Origin: Tenebrionibacter intestinalis
Lineage (GTDB): Bacteria; Pseudomonadota; Gammaproteobacteria; Enterobacterales; Enterobacteriaceae
Reading direction: 5' to 3'
Length of the DNA: 54,432 nt
NCBI RefSeq assembly: GCF_016632365.1
Contig: NZ_JAEPBH010000023.1
Location: 1-54,432 of the forward strand
The notes beneath the pieces are model-generated. The model saw only the letters and a list, made by a program, of their open reading frames with translations, was not told the origin of the DNA and ran no database searches. Below are positions 47,123-54,432 of the stretch, in pieces; position 1 is the first letter of the stretch; each line of letters begins with the position of its first letter. A program made the translations under genes and the position numbers.

Positions 47123-47839
47123 TTATTCCTGTAAATCGCCGCAGAAGCGATAGCCTTCTCCGTGAATTGTCGCGATGATTTCTGGCGTATCCGGGGTGGA
47201 TTCGAAATGCTTACGGATACGACGGATGGTCACGTCAACGGTGCGGTCATGCGGCTTTAGCTCGCGGCCGGTCATTTTCTTTAGCAGTTCCGCGCGCGTC
47301 TGAATTTTTCCGGGATTCTCGCAGAAGTGCAGCATGGCGCGGAATTCACTGCGGGGAAGTTTATACTGTTCGCCGTTAGGGCTGATAAGTGAACGGCTAT
47401 TAATATCCAGTTCCCAGCCGTTGAATTTATAGCTTTCAACGGAACGGCGTTCTTCGCTGCCGCTGCCCAGATTCATCGTGCGCGAGAGCAGGTTACGCGC
47501 GCGAATGGTTAGCTCGCGCGGATTGAATGGTTTGGTGATATAATCGTCCGCGCCTATTTCAAGACCGAGGATTTTATCCACTTCGTTGTCGCGACCGGTC
47601 AGGAACATCAGCGCCACATTCGCCTGTTCCCGAAGCTCGCGCGCAAGTAGCAGGCCGTTTTTGCCCGGCAGATTGATATCCATTATCACAAGATTGATAT
47701 CATTATCGGAGAGGATTTGATGCATCTCGGCGCCATCAGTCGCCTCGAAGACATCATAGCCCTCCGCCTCGAAAATGCTTTTTAACGTATTACGTGTTAC
47801 CAGCTCGTCTTCAACGATAAGAATATGAGGGGTCCGCAT
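47123..47839 (-). CDS. arcA: Two-component response regulator ArcA
   Basis: 238 residues, identical in length to E. coli ArcA. Receiver domain with phosphoacceptor Asp54 (VIMDINLPG) and the TGRDNEVD / KPFNPREL blocks. OmpR/PhoB-type DNA-binding domain from about 130 to 235. With the sensor ArcB it represses aerobic metabolism under low oxygen. It has a long upstream leader conserved with E. coli and an FNR-like box at 48119-48132. Confidence 0.97.
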   Translation of the reverse strand: MRTPHILIVEDELVTRNTLKSIFEAEGYDVFEATDGAEMHQILSDNDINLVIMDINLPGKNGLLLARELREQANVALMFLTGRDNEVDKILGLEIGADDYITKPFNPRELTIRARNLLSRTMNLGSGSEERRSVESYKFNGWELDINSRSLISPNGEQYKLPRSEFRAMLHFCENPGKIQTRAELLKKMTGRELKPHDRTVDVTIRRIRKHFESTPDTPEIIATIHGEGYRFCGDLQE

Positions 47840-47935
47840 GTTTGCTACCTAAAATTGCCAACTAAATCGAAACAGGAGTACAGAAGTCCCTGACCTGCCT
47901 GATACATGTCGTGAATTAACATGTTAGGCGACGAC

Positions 47936-48103
47936 ATGACTAAAGTACGTAATTGCGTTCTTGATGCACTTTCCATCAACGTCAACAACATCATTAGCTT
48001 GGTCGTGGGATCCAGTTCCCTCAAGACCCGACAGTGTCAAAAACGGCTGCCATCCTACCATTTTAACAGCAACATAACAGAGCGCATGGTTTACGACACT
48101 TAA
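47936..48103 (+). CDS. yjjY: YjjY-like frame, diverged after residue 25 (doubtful coding)
   Basis: 55 codons from ATG 47936. The first 25 residues (MTKVRNCVLDALSINVNNII plus SLVVG) are identical to E. coli YjjY. After that a two-base length difference near 48010 shifts the frame, and the tail no longer matches the 46-residue E. coli product, although the DNA itself stays similar. This suggests that the nucleotide sequence, not the peptide, is under selection, probably as the arcA leader on the opposite strand. There is no convincing ribosome-binding site. Confidence 0.35.
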   Translation: MTKVRNCVLDALSINVNNIISLVVGSSSLKTRQCQKRLPSYHFNSNITERMVYDT

Positions 48104-48118
48104 TAAAACTACGCTTCG

Positions 48119-48132
48119 TTGACATATATCAA
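48119..48132. promoter_or_regulatory. FNR-like box upstream of arcA
   Basis: TTGACATATATCAA fits the FNR consensus TTGAT-N4-ATCAA at 9 of 10 positions. arcA is activated by FNR anaerobically in E. coli. The site lies 280 bp from the arcA start, within its long leader/promoter region. Confidence 0.55.
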
Positions 48133-48481
48133 TTTCAATTGTAGCACGTTAACAGATTGATGAACTATTCATAGCGAATTGCCTGTGTTAATCACATTTT
48201 ATTAATGTTTTTTCGTTTTTTATACCCGTTTTTGGACCGCGCCATGTACGATGCTTGATATGAAATTTAGCATTTTTATTGCTAATAAACAAAAAGATAC
48301 CGCTCTTTTTTTGTCTTTCTTAGCTAAAAGTGTGACGATGTTTACATCAATTTTTGTTATGAATTTAGGCGAATAATGTGCTGTTTTTTTGTTGATGAAA
48401 GGTAAATTAAGCAGGCGAAATATCACGTTGACGTATGGCGCTTTACCTGTGGATTGGGTTTGGCGTTAATTAAGAGGACTT

Positions 48482-49168
48482 ATGCGGTTAATTATTATCC
48501 TGGTAGAGCCAGCAAGAGCAGAAAATGTGGGTGCTGCGGCCAGAGCCTTGAAAACAATGGGTTTTTCTGAACTTCGCATTGTGGGTAGCGAGGCGCATTT
48601 ACAGCCGGCTGCGCGTTATGTCGCGCATGGTTCGACAGATATCATTGAAAATGCGCAGCGCTACGGCGAACTGGCCGAGGCGTTACATGATGTTGATTTC
48701 ACCGTTGCGATCACTGCGCGCAGCCGCGCGCGCTATCGCTATTATGCGACGCCGCAGCAATTGTTACCGCTGCTTGAAGAGCGCCGGCAGTGGATGTCAA
48801 CCGCCGCGCTCGTTTTTGGACGTGAAGATTCAGGGTTAACAAACGAAGAGCTGGAACTTGCGGATGTGCTGACAGGCATTCCAATGGCGTCGGACTATCC
48901 TTCGCTCAACCTGGGGCAGGCGGTAATGGTGTACTGCTGGCAGCTTGCTTCGCTGGCAGGCGTTAAAGCTGGAAACAGCGCCATAGCGGATACAGGGCAA
49001 CTGGACGCGCTGCGAAGACGTATTAGTGCGCTGTTAGCAAAGCTGGCGGTAGCGGATGACAGAAAAATGGCCGACTGGTTGCAGCAGCGACTGGGGTTTT
49101 TGGGCCAGCGGGATACGGTTATGTTGCACCGTTTGCTGCACGATATTGAAAAAAAACTGCCAGAGTAA
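48482..49168 (+). CDS. yjtD: SpoU/TrmH-family RNA methyltransferase YjtD
   Basis: 228 residues, as in E. coli YjtD (also called LasT-like). SPOUT methyltransferase motifs: VEPARAENVGAAARALK at the start, FGREDSGLTNEEL, and PSLNLGQAVMVYCW, which form the knotted SAM site. It is predicted to 2'-O-methylate tRNA or rRNA; the substrate is not established. GAGGA lies before the ATG. It separates arcA from the thr operon, as in E. coli. Confidence 0.92.
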   Translation: MRLIIILVEPARAENVGAAARALKTMGFSELRIVGSEAHLQPAARYVAHGSTDIIENAQRYGELAEALHDVDFTVAITARSRARYRYYATPQQLLPLLEERRQWMSTAALVFGREDSGLTNEELELADVLTGIPMASDYPSLNLGQAVMVYCWQLASLAGVKAGNSAIADTGQLDALRRRISALLAKLAVADDRKMADWLQQRLGFLGQRDTVMLHRLLHDIEKKLPE

Positions 49169-49371
49169 AAAACTGCATCAGGCGTGGTGATGGGTTTTTT
49201 TTGCCGGATGTGGCCTGCAGGCTGGCAAAATAACACGATTTTTTAGAAGAAAACCACGTTGTCAACCAATGATAACGACCGCGATGGAATGAAAAAATCG
49301 TTGACCTGCCGGCGCAGATACTTTATCCAATAGAGATACACGTATGGAAATGCAGAGTTAAAACAAACATC
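49169..49371. other. Region between yjtD and thrL
   Basis: A weak hairpin CATCA/TGATG followed by GGTTTTTTTT (49176-49200) is the likely yjtD terminator. The thr promoter follows at 49301-49329. Nothing else is visible. Confidence 0.5.
49301..49329 (+). promoter_or_regulatory. thr operon promoter
   Basis: TTGACC (49301-49306), 17 nt, then TATCCA (49324-49329). The surrounding CAGATACTTTATCCAATAGAG closely follows the E. coli thr promoter (AATACTTTAACCAATATAG). Confidence 0.7.
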
Positions 49372-49443
49372 ATGTTTCGCAACGGCCTGACCACGACTAT
49401 TACCATCACCACCACCATTACCACAGGTAACGGGGCGGGCTGA
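49372..49443 (+). CDS. thrL: thr operon leader peptide
   Basis: 23 codons from ATG 49372: MFRNGLTTTITITTT, then ITTGNGAG. Nine threonine and three isoleucine codons lie in a tight run, the control codons of attenuation. The C-terminal part is the same as E. coli ThrL (MKRIST at its start), while the first residues differ. Ribosome stalling on these codons when Thr- or Ile-tRNA is scarce prevents the attenuator from forming. Confidence 0.9.
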   Translation: MFRNGLTTTITITTTITTGNGAG

Positions 49444-49464
49444 CGCGTACAGGAAACATCGAGA

Positions 49465-49500
49465 AAGCCCGCTCCGTAGTAAGGAGCGGGCTTTTTTTTT
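49465..49500 (+). terminator. thr operon attenuator
   Basis: AAGCCCGCTCC (49465-49475) pairs with GGAGCGGGCTT (49483-49493) around a 7-nt loop, followed by a run of T to 49500. It sits between thrL and thrA and is the leader-controlled terminator. Confidence 0.92.
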
Positions 49501-49527
49501 GGACGGAATTCAGGGGGCAATAAAAGT

Positions 49528-51993
49528 ATGCATGTGTTGAAATTTGGCGGTACTTCGGTGGCTAACGCGGAGCGTTTCGCACGCGTTGCCGATATTCTGG
49601 AAAGTAAAACTCAACAGGGACAGGTTGCGGCCGTTTTGTCTGCGCCTGCTAAAATCACCAACCACCTGGTAGCGATGATTGAAAAAACTATCGCCGGCCA
49701 GGATGCGCTGCCAAATATCAGCGATGCTGAGCGTATTTTTGACGAACTGTTACAAGGGCTGGCGCAGGCGCAGCCGGATTTTGCTTATACCCGCATGAAA
49801 ACGCTTGTTGACCAGGAGTTTGCTCAAATTAAGCACCTGCTGCACGGCGTTAGCCTGCTTGGGCAGTGCCCGGATAGCGTCAATGCCGCGCTCATATGCC
49901 GGGGAGAGAAAATGTCCATCGCTATTATGGCTGCGCTGTTGGAAGCGCGCGGGCGTAAAGTGACGGTTATTGACCCGGTGGAAAAACTGCTTGCCGTTGG
50001 GCATTACCTGGAGTCAACGGTGGATATCGCTGAGTCTACGCGTCGTATCGCCGCAAGCCGTATTCCTGAAGAAAATATGATTCTGATGGCAGGCTTTACA
50101 GCGGGTAATGAAAAAGGTGAGCTGGTGGTACTGGGGCGTAACGGCTCTGACTATTCCGCCGCCGTGCTGGCTGCCTGTCTGCGTGCCCGGTGCTGTGAAA
50201 TCTGGACTGACGTCGACGGCGTATATACCTGTGACCCGCGCCAGGTGCCGGATGCCAGGCTGCTGAAATCGATGTCATGGCATGAAGCGATGGAGCTATC
50301 CTACTTCGGCGCCAAAGTGCTTCACCCGCGTACTATTTCTCCCATCGCCCAGTTCCAGATCCCCTGCCTGATAAAAAATACCGGAAACCCTGATGCGCCT
50401 GGCACATTGATTGGGGCTAAAAGCAGTGAGCAGGACGATATGCCGGTTAAAGGCATTTCTAACCTTAACAACATGGCGATGTTCAGCGTTTCCGGTCCGG
50501 GTATGAAGGGCATGGTGGGCATGGCGGCGCGCGTGTTTGCCGCCATGTCGCGCAGCGGCATCTCCGTTGTGTTGATTACCCAGTCTTCCTCTGAATACAG
50601 CATCAGTTTTTGTGTGCCGCAGAGCGACTGTACCCGCGCCAGCCGCGCGCTGGAAGATGAATTTCAACTGGAGTTGAAAGAAGGGCTGCTGGAGCCGTTA
50701 GCCATTACTGAACGCCTGGCCATTATTTCTGTGGTAGGCGATGGCATGCGCACGTTGCGCGGTATTTCAGCAAAATTCTTTGCCGCGCTGGCGCGCGCGC
50801 GCATCAATATTATCGCTATTGCGCAAGGGTCGTCGGAACGCTCTATTTCGGTGGTGGTGGATAATGACGATGTCACTACAGGCGTGCGTGTGGTGCATCA
50901 GATGCTGTTTAATACAGAGCAGGTCATCGAGGTATTTGTGATAGGCGTCGGCGGCGTCGGCGGCGCGTTGCTGGAGCAGCTTAAGCGCCAGCAGGCATGG
51001 CTGAAGAAGAAGCATATTGATTTGCGTGTTTGTGGACTTGCTAATTCTCGCGCCATGCTCACGAATGTTCATGGGCTGGACCTGGAAAACTGGCGCCCGG
51101 CGCTGGCGCAAGCCTCTGAGCCGTTCAACCTTGGCCGTCTGATTCGCCTGGTGAAGGAATATCACCTGTTAAATCCGGTTATTGTTGACTGTACCTCGAA
51201 CCAGGCGGTAGCGGATCAGTACGTCGACTTCCTCAATGAGGGGTTCCACGTCGTTACGCCTAATAAAAAGGCTAACACCTCTACGATGGATTATTACCGG
51301 CAACTGCGATCTGCCGCTGCGCGCTCGCGTCGTAAGTTTCTTTACGACACCAACGTGGGCGCGGGTTTGCCGGTTATTGAAAACCTGCAAAATCTGCTTA
51401 ACGCCGGTGACGAGCTTCAGCGTTTTTGCGGGATACTTTCCGGTTCGCTGTCGTTTATCTTTGGTAAGCTGGAGGAAGGCGCTACGCTGTCTGAAGCCAC
51501 GCGTATCGCGCGGGAAATGGGGTATACCGAACCGGATCCGCGCGACGACCTGTCTGGAATGGATGTGGCGCGCAAGCTTTTGATTCTGGCGCGAGAAAGT
51601 GGCTACGCCCTTGAATTAAAGGATATTGTGGTTGAACCTGTGCTGCCTGCAAGCTTTGACGCTACAGGCGATGTGGAAAGTTTCATGGCGCGTCTGCCGC
51701 AGCTTGATGATGCATTCTCCAGCCGTGTGGTAAAGGCGCGCGATGAAGGCAAAGTGTTGCGCTATGTGGGGTTAATTGAAGAAGACGGGCGCTGTCGCGT
51801 CAGGATTGAAGCGGTGGACGGCAACGATCCGCTGTTTAAAGTCAGAAATGGCGAAAACGCGCTTGCGTTCTACAGCCACTATTATCAGCCGCTGCCGCTG
51901 GTGCTGCGCGGTTATGGCGCCGGTAATGACGTAACGGCCGCTGGCGTATTTGCGGATTTGCTGCGTACCCTGTCATGGAATTCGGGAGTTTAA
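49528..51993 (+). CDS. thrA: Bifunctional aspartokinase I / homoserine dehydrogenase I
   Basis: 821 residues (E. coli 820). N-terminal aspartokinase begins with VLKFGGTS (3-10). Central ACT-type regulatory domains include [10 protein letters not shown] and [10 protein letters not shown]. The C-terminal homoserine dehydrogenase has the NAD(P)-binding [15 protein letters not shown] segment near residue 472 and the GAGLPVIE region. It catalyses the first and third steps from aspartate to threonine and is feedback-inhibited by threonine. The start ATG follows GGGGGCAATAAAAGT. Confidence 0.97.
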   Translation: MHVLKFGGTSVANAERFARVADILESKTQQGQVAAVLSAPAKITNHLVAMIEKTIAGQDALPNISDAERIFDELLQGLAQAQPDFAYTRMKTLVDQEFAQIKHLLHGVSLLGQCPDSVNAALICRGEKMSIAIMAALLEARGRKVTVIDPVEKLLAVGHYLESTVDIAESTRRIAASRIPEENMILMAGFTAGNEKGELVVLGRNGSDYSAAVLAACLRARCCEIWTDVDGVYTCDPRQVPDARLLKSMSWHEAMELSYFGAKVLHPRTISPIAQFQIPCLIKNTGNPDAPGTLIGAKSSEQDDMPVKGISNLNNMAMFSVSGPGMKGMVGMAARVFAAMSRSGISVVLITQSSSEYSISFCVPQSDCTRASRALEDEFQLELKEGLLEPLAITERLAIISVVGDGMRTLRGISAKFFAALARARINIIAIAQGSSERSISVVVDNDDVTTGVRVVHQMLFNTEQVIEVFVIGVGGVGGALLEQLKRQQAWLKKKHIDLRVCGLANSRAMLTNVHGLDLENWRPALAQASEPFNLGRLIRLVKEYHLLNPVIVDCTSNQAVADQYVDFLNEGFHVVTPNKKANTSTMDYYRQLRSAAARSRRKFLYDTNVGAGLPVIENLQNLLNAGDELQRFCGILSGSLSFIFGKLEEGATLSEATRIAREMGYTEPDPRDDLSGMDVARKLLILARESGYALELKDIVVEPVLPASFDATGDVESFMARLPQLDDAFSSRVVKARDEGKVLRYVGLIEEDGRCRVRIEAVDGNDPLFKVRNGENALAFYSHYYQPLPLVLRGYGAGNDVTAAGVFADLLRTLSWNSGV

Positions 51994-51994
51994 G

Positions 51995-52924
51995 ATGGTT
52001 AAAGTGTATGCCCCTGCCTCTATCGGCAATGTCAGCGTGGGCTTTGATGTGCTGGGGGCTGCGGTCTCGCCGGTGGATGGCGCGTTGCTGGGCGACTGCG
52101 TGAGCGTTGAGGCTGCCGCAAGCTTTAGCCTGGAAAATGTCGGGCGCTTTGTTGACAAACTGCCCGTTGAACCGCGTGAAAATATTGTTTATCAGTGTTG
52201 GGAACGTTTTTGCGAGGCGTTGGGTGAAACCGTGCCGGTCGCGTTAACGCTGGAAAAAAATATGCCCATTGGGTCCGGGCTTGGCTCCAGCGCCTGTTCG
52301 GTTGTCGCGGCATTTATGGCGCTTAATGAGCACTGCGGCAGGCCGTTGGATGATACGCAACTGCTGGCGCTCATGGGCGAGCTGGAAGGGCGGATTTCAG
52401 GTAGCGTGCATTACGATAACGTCGCGCCGTGTTTTCTGGGCGGCATGCAGTTGATGTTGGAAGAACAGGGCATTATCAGCCAGCCAGTGCCGGGGTTTGA
52501 CGAGTGGCTATGGGTGATGGCGTACCCTGGGATAAAAGTCTCTACCGCACAGGCGCGCGCAATCTTGCCCGCCAACTATTCGCGTAAAGATATTATCAGC
52601 CACGGCCGCTACCTTGCCGGCTTTATTCATGCCTGTCATACGCGCCAGCCTCAGCTTGCGGCGGCGTTGATGCGTGATGTGATTGCCGAACCGTATCGTA
52701 CGCAACTGCTGCCGGGATTCAAAGAGGCACGCCTGGCCGCAACGGATATGGGGGCGCTGGCCTGCGGTATTTCCGGCTCCGGCCCGACGCTGTTTGCCGT
52801 TTGCGGGCAACAGGATACGGCGCAGCGCATGGCTGCCTGGCTCAATCAGCACTATTTACAAAATGATGAAGGTTTCGTTCATATTTGCCGTCTGGATACC
52901 ACGGGCGCGCGTGTACTGGGATAA
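51995..52924 (+). CDS. thrB: Homoserine kinase
   Basis: 309 residues from ATG 51995, one base after the thrA stop codon; an upstream in-frame start at 51950 lies inside thrA and is not used. GHMP-kinase ATP loop [12 protein letters not shown] (91-102) and the C-terminal [11 protein letters not shown] motif. It phosphorylates homoserine. thrC starts 3 bp after its stop. Confidence 0.97.
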   Translation: MVKVYAPASIGNVSVGFDVLGAAVSPVDGALLGDCVSVEAAASFSLENVGRFVDKLPVEPRENIVYQCWERFCEALGETVPVALTLEKNMPIGSGLGSSACSVVAAFMALNEHCGRPLDDTQLLALMGELEGRISGSVHYDNVAPCFLGGMQLMLEEQGIISQPVPGFDEWLWVMAYPGIKVSTAQARAILPANYSRKDIISHGRYLAGFIHACHTRQPQLAAALMRDVIAEPYRTQLLPGFKEARLAATDMGALACGISGSGPTLFAVCGQQDTAQRMAAWLNQHYLQNDEGFVHICRLDTTGARVLG

Positions 52925-52927
52925 CGC

Positions 52928-54208
52928 ATGAAACTCTATAATTTAAAAGATCATAACGAGCAGGTCAGCTTTGCGCAGGCCGTGACGCAAGGACTGGGCC
53001 GCCAGCAAGGGCTATTTTTCCCACACGATCTGCCGGAATTCAGCCTGACAGATATTGATGCGATGCTGGAAATGGACTTTGTTAGCCGCAGTAGCAAAAT
53101 TCTCTCAGCGTTTATTGGCGACGAAATTCCCTTTCAGCGCCTTGAGGAGCGCGTGCGCAGCGCTTTTGCATTCCCGGCGCCGGTCGTGCGGGTGAGCGAT
53201 GATGTAGCCTGCCTTGAGCTTTTTCACGGGCCGACGCTGGCGTTTAAAGATTTTGGCGGCCGATTTATGGCGCAGATGTTGTCACACATTCGCGGCGACA
53301 AGCCAGTTACGATCCTGACGGCTACCTCCGGTGATACCGGCGCGGCGGTGGCGCATGCGTTTTATGGCATGCAGAATGTGCGCGTGGTGATCCTTTATCC
53401 ACGGGGTAAAATCAGCCCGTTGCAGGAGAAGCTGTTCTGCACGCTGGGCGGCAACATCGAAACCGTAGCGGTGGAGGGTGACTTTGATGCCTGCCAGGCG
53501 CTGGTTAAACAGGCGTTTGATGATGAGACGCTCAAGCAGACGCTGGGGCTTAATTCAGCAAACTCCATTAATATCAGCCGCCTGCTGGCTCAGATTTGTT
53601 ACTACTTTGAAGCTGTGGCGCAATTGCCGCAGGAGGCCCGTAATCAGCTAGTGATATCGGTGCCGAGCGGTAATTTTGGCGACCTTACCGCCGGGCTGCT
53701 GGCAAAAGCGCTGGGTCTGCCGGTGAAGCGTTTTATTGCTGCCACCAATGCCAATGACACCGTGCCGCGCTATCTGCAAAGCGGCGAGTGGACGCCAAAA
53801 GCGACGGTCGCTACCTTATCTAACGCGATGGACGTCAGCCAGCCGAATAACTGGCCGCGCGTGGAAGAGCTTTTCCGCCGCAAAGTTTGGCAGCTTAAAG
53901 AACTGGGTTATGCCGCCGTTGATGAAGAAACTACGCGCGCGGCAGTACGCGAACTTAAAACGCTTGGCTATATTTCTGAACCGCACGCGGCGGTGGCCTG
54001 GCGGGCGCTGCGTGATGCGCTGCAGCCCGGTGAGTTTGGCCTTTTTCTTGGCACAGCGCATCCGGCTAAATTTAAGGAAAGCGTGGACGCTATTCTCGGC
54101 GAAACGCTGCCGTTACCCCCTGAACTGGCTGAACGTGCCGGTATGGCGCTGCTGTCAGTAAATTTGCCTGCTGATTTTGATGCGCTAAGAGCGCTGTTGT
54201 TGAAATAA
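52928..54208 (+). CDS. thrC: Threonine synthase
   Basis: 426 residues (E. coli 428). PLP-binding Lys107 in LAFKDFGGRF, phosphate-binding TATSGDTGAAV, and SVPSGNFGD. It converts O-phosphohomoserine to threonine. Last gene of thrLABC; repeat copy 4 starts 20 bp after the stop and splits the operon terminator region. Confidence 0.97.
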   Translation: MKLYNLKDHNEQVSFAQAVTQGLGRQQGLFFPHDLPEFSLTDIDAMLEMDFVSRSSKILSAFIGDEIPFQRLEERVRSAFAFPAPVVRVSDDVACLELFHGPTLAFKDFGGRFMAQMLSHIRGDKPVTILTATSGDTGAAVAHAFYGMQNVRVVILYPRGKISPLQEKLFCTLGGNIETVAVEGDFDACQALVKQAFDDETLKQTLGLNSANSINISRLLAQICYYFEAVAQLPQEARNQLVISVPSGNFGDLTAGLLAKALGLPVKRFIAATNANDTVPRYLQSGEWTPKATVATLSNAMDVSQPNNWPRVEELFRRKVWQLKELGYAAVDEETTRAAVRELKTLGYISEPHAAVAWRALRDALQPGEFGLFLGTAHPAKFKESVDAILGETLPLPPELAERAGMALLSVNLPADFDALRALLLK

Positions 54209-54228
54209 GCACGCAGGCGCGAACGGCT

Positions 54229-54410
54229 AACCGCTCTTCGGAGCGGTTCAGGTTGTTGACAAAGAAGGAAAAACCGGGGTTTTTCCTTCTTTGTAGTAAG
54301 CAGGCGAAAATCAATTCATTGATTTTCCGTATTTTTTATTGTATTTCATCCATCCTGTCTGCGACAGGATGGGGTTTGTCAGCAGTCTCTAACCGCTCTT
54401 CGAAGCGGTT
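54229..54410 (+). repeat. Hairpin-bracketed miniature element, copy 4 (at the thr operon terminator)
   Basis: Core of 142 nt (54249-54390), from CAGGTTGTTGACAAAG to TTTGTCAGCAGTCTCT. Flanking hairpins AACCGCTCTTCGGAGCGGTT (54229-54248) and AACCGCTCTTCGAAGCGGTT (54391-54410) differ at one base. The internal stems are nearly perfect: AGAAGGAAAAA with TTTTTCCTTCT, GAAAATCAA with TTGATTTTC, and CCATCCTGTC with GACAGGATGG. Only the right hairpin has a T-run, so the element lies between thrC and its working terminator. Confidence 0.88.
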
Positions 54411-54417
54411 TTTTTGC
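54391..54417 (+). terminator. thr operon terminator
   Basis: AACCGCT pairs with AGCGGTT (54391-54410) and is followed directly by seven T. The same hairpin, without T-run, is found at 54229-54248 on the other side of the miniature element. Confidence 0.85.
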
Positions 54418-54432
54418 GTTTAATGAAATGAG

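Larger units (their letters stand above)
47840..48481. other. arcA upstream region
   Basis: 642 bp between arcA and yjtD. The part next to arcA (about 47840-48070) is conserved with E. coli at the nucleotide level, including the yjjY locus. AT-rich DNA with several promoter-like stretches occupies 48100-48480. Multiple arcA promoters are known in E. coli; individual ones were not assigned. Confidence 0.5.

Overview
The window is chromosomal DNA from a gamma-proteobacterium of the order Enterobacterales. Gene order follows the E. coli 99-100 min to 0 min arc closely: opgB-yjjA-dnaC-dnaT, a bglJ-like regulator, fhuF, three tRNA-Leu genes, rsmC-holD-rimI-yjjG-prfC-osmY-ytjA-yjjU-yjjV, deoCABD, ytjB-serB-radA-nadR-ettA-slt-trpR-yjjX-gpmB-rob-creA-arcA-yjtD and thrLABC. 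Some E. coli genes are missing (yjjB/yjjP, yjjW/yjjI, yjjJ/lplA, creBCD), and proteins are close to but not identical with E. coli. An Erwiniaceae-type genome (Pantoea, Mixta or Erwinia) is a reasonable inference; the genus cannot be fixed from this sequence alone.

Layout: 1-231 is the end of an IS3-family transposase. 547-3908 holds gss (glutathionylspermidine synthetase/amidase), a RidA-like protein lacking the usual arginine, and a very short Hha-like protein. 4423-9278 (minus strand) holds opgB, yjjA and the primosome pair dnaT-dnaC. 10218-13490 holds a LuxR/BglJ-type regulator, a YbaK-type deacylase, and fhuF plus a DUF1435 gene, which diverge around two Fur boxes. Three tRNA-Leu(CAG) genes (one with an extra base) follow on the minus strand with a stable-RNA-type promoter. 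14002-21915 is a housekeeping block for ribosome, replication and stress functions. 22066-27971 is a nucleoside salvage regulon: a CNT-type nucleoside transporter with a CRP site, then deoC-deoA-deoB-deoD with DeoR-like operators.

From about 28.1 to 34.3 kb an accessory segment replaces yjjJ-lplA. It has a cytoplasmic-looking protein of two tandem carbohydrate-binding-like domains, a lone holin, a DUF2235/Tle1-type lipase resembling type VI secretion effectors, and a LysR regulator broken by one nonsense codon. From 34.4 kb the window is conserved core again, ending in the threonine operon with its attenuator leader.

The most unusual finding is a family of four near-identical intergenic elements (7171-7356, 33935-34115, 38930-39114, 54229-54410). 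Each has a core of about 142 nt with imperfect terminal inverted repeats (ends AGAYTGYTGACAAA) and three internal stem-loops. Each core is bracketed by two near-copies of a hairpin that differs from locus to locus, and at thrC and yjjA this hairpin is the gene's own terminator. It looks like a miniature mobile element that duplicates an entire terminator-type hairpin (18-23 bp) as its target site. A partial, diverged relative lies at 39185-39280.
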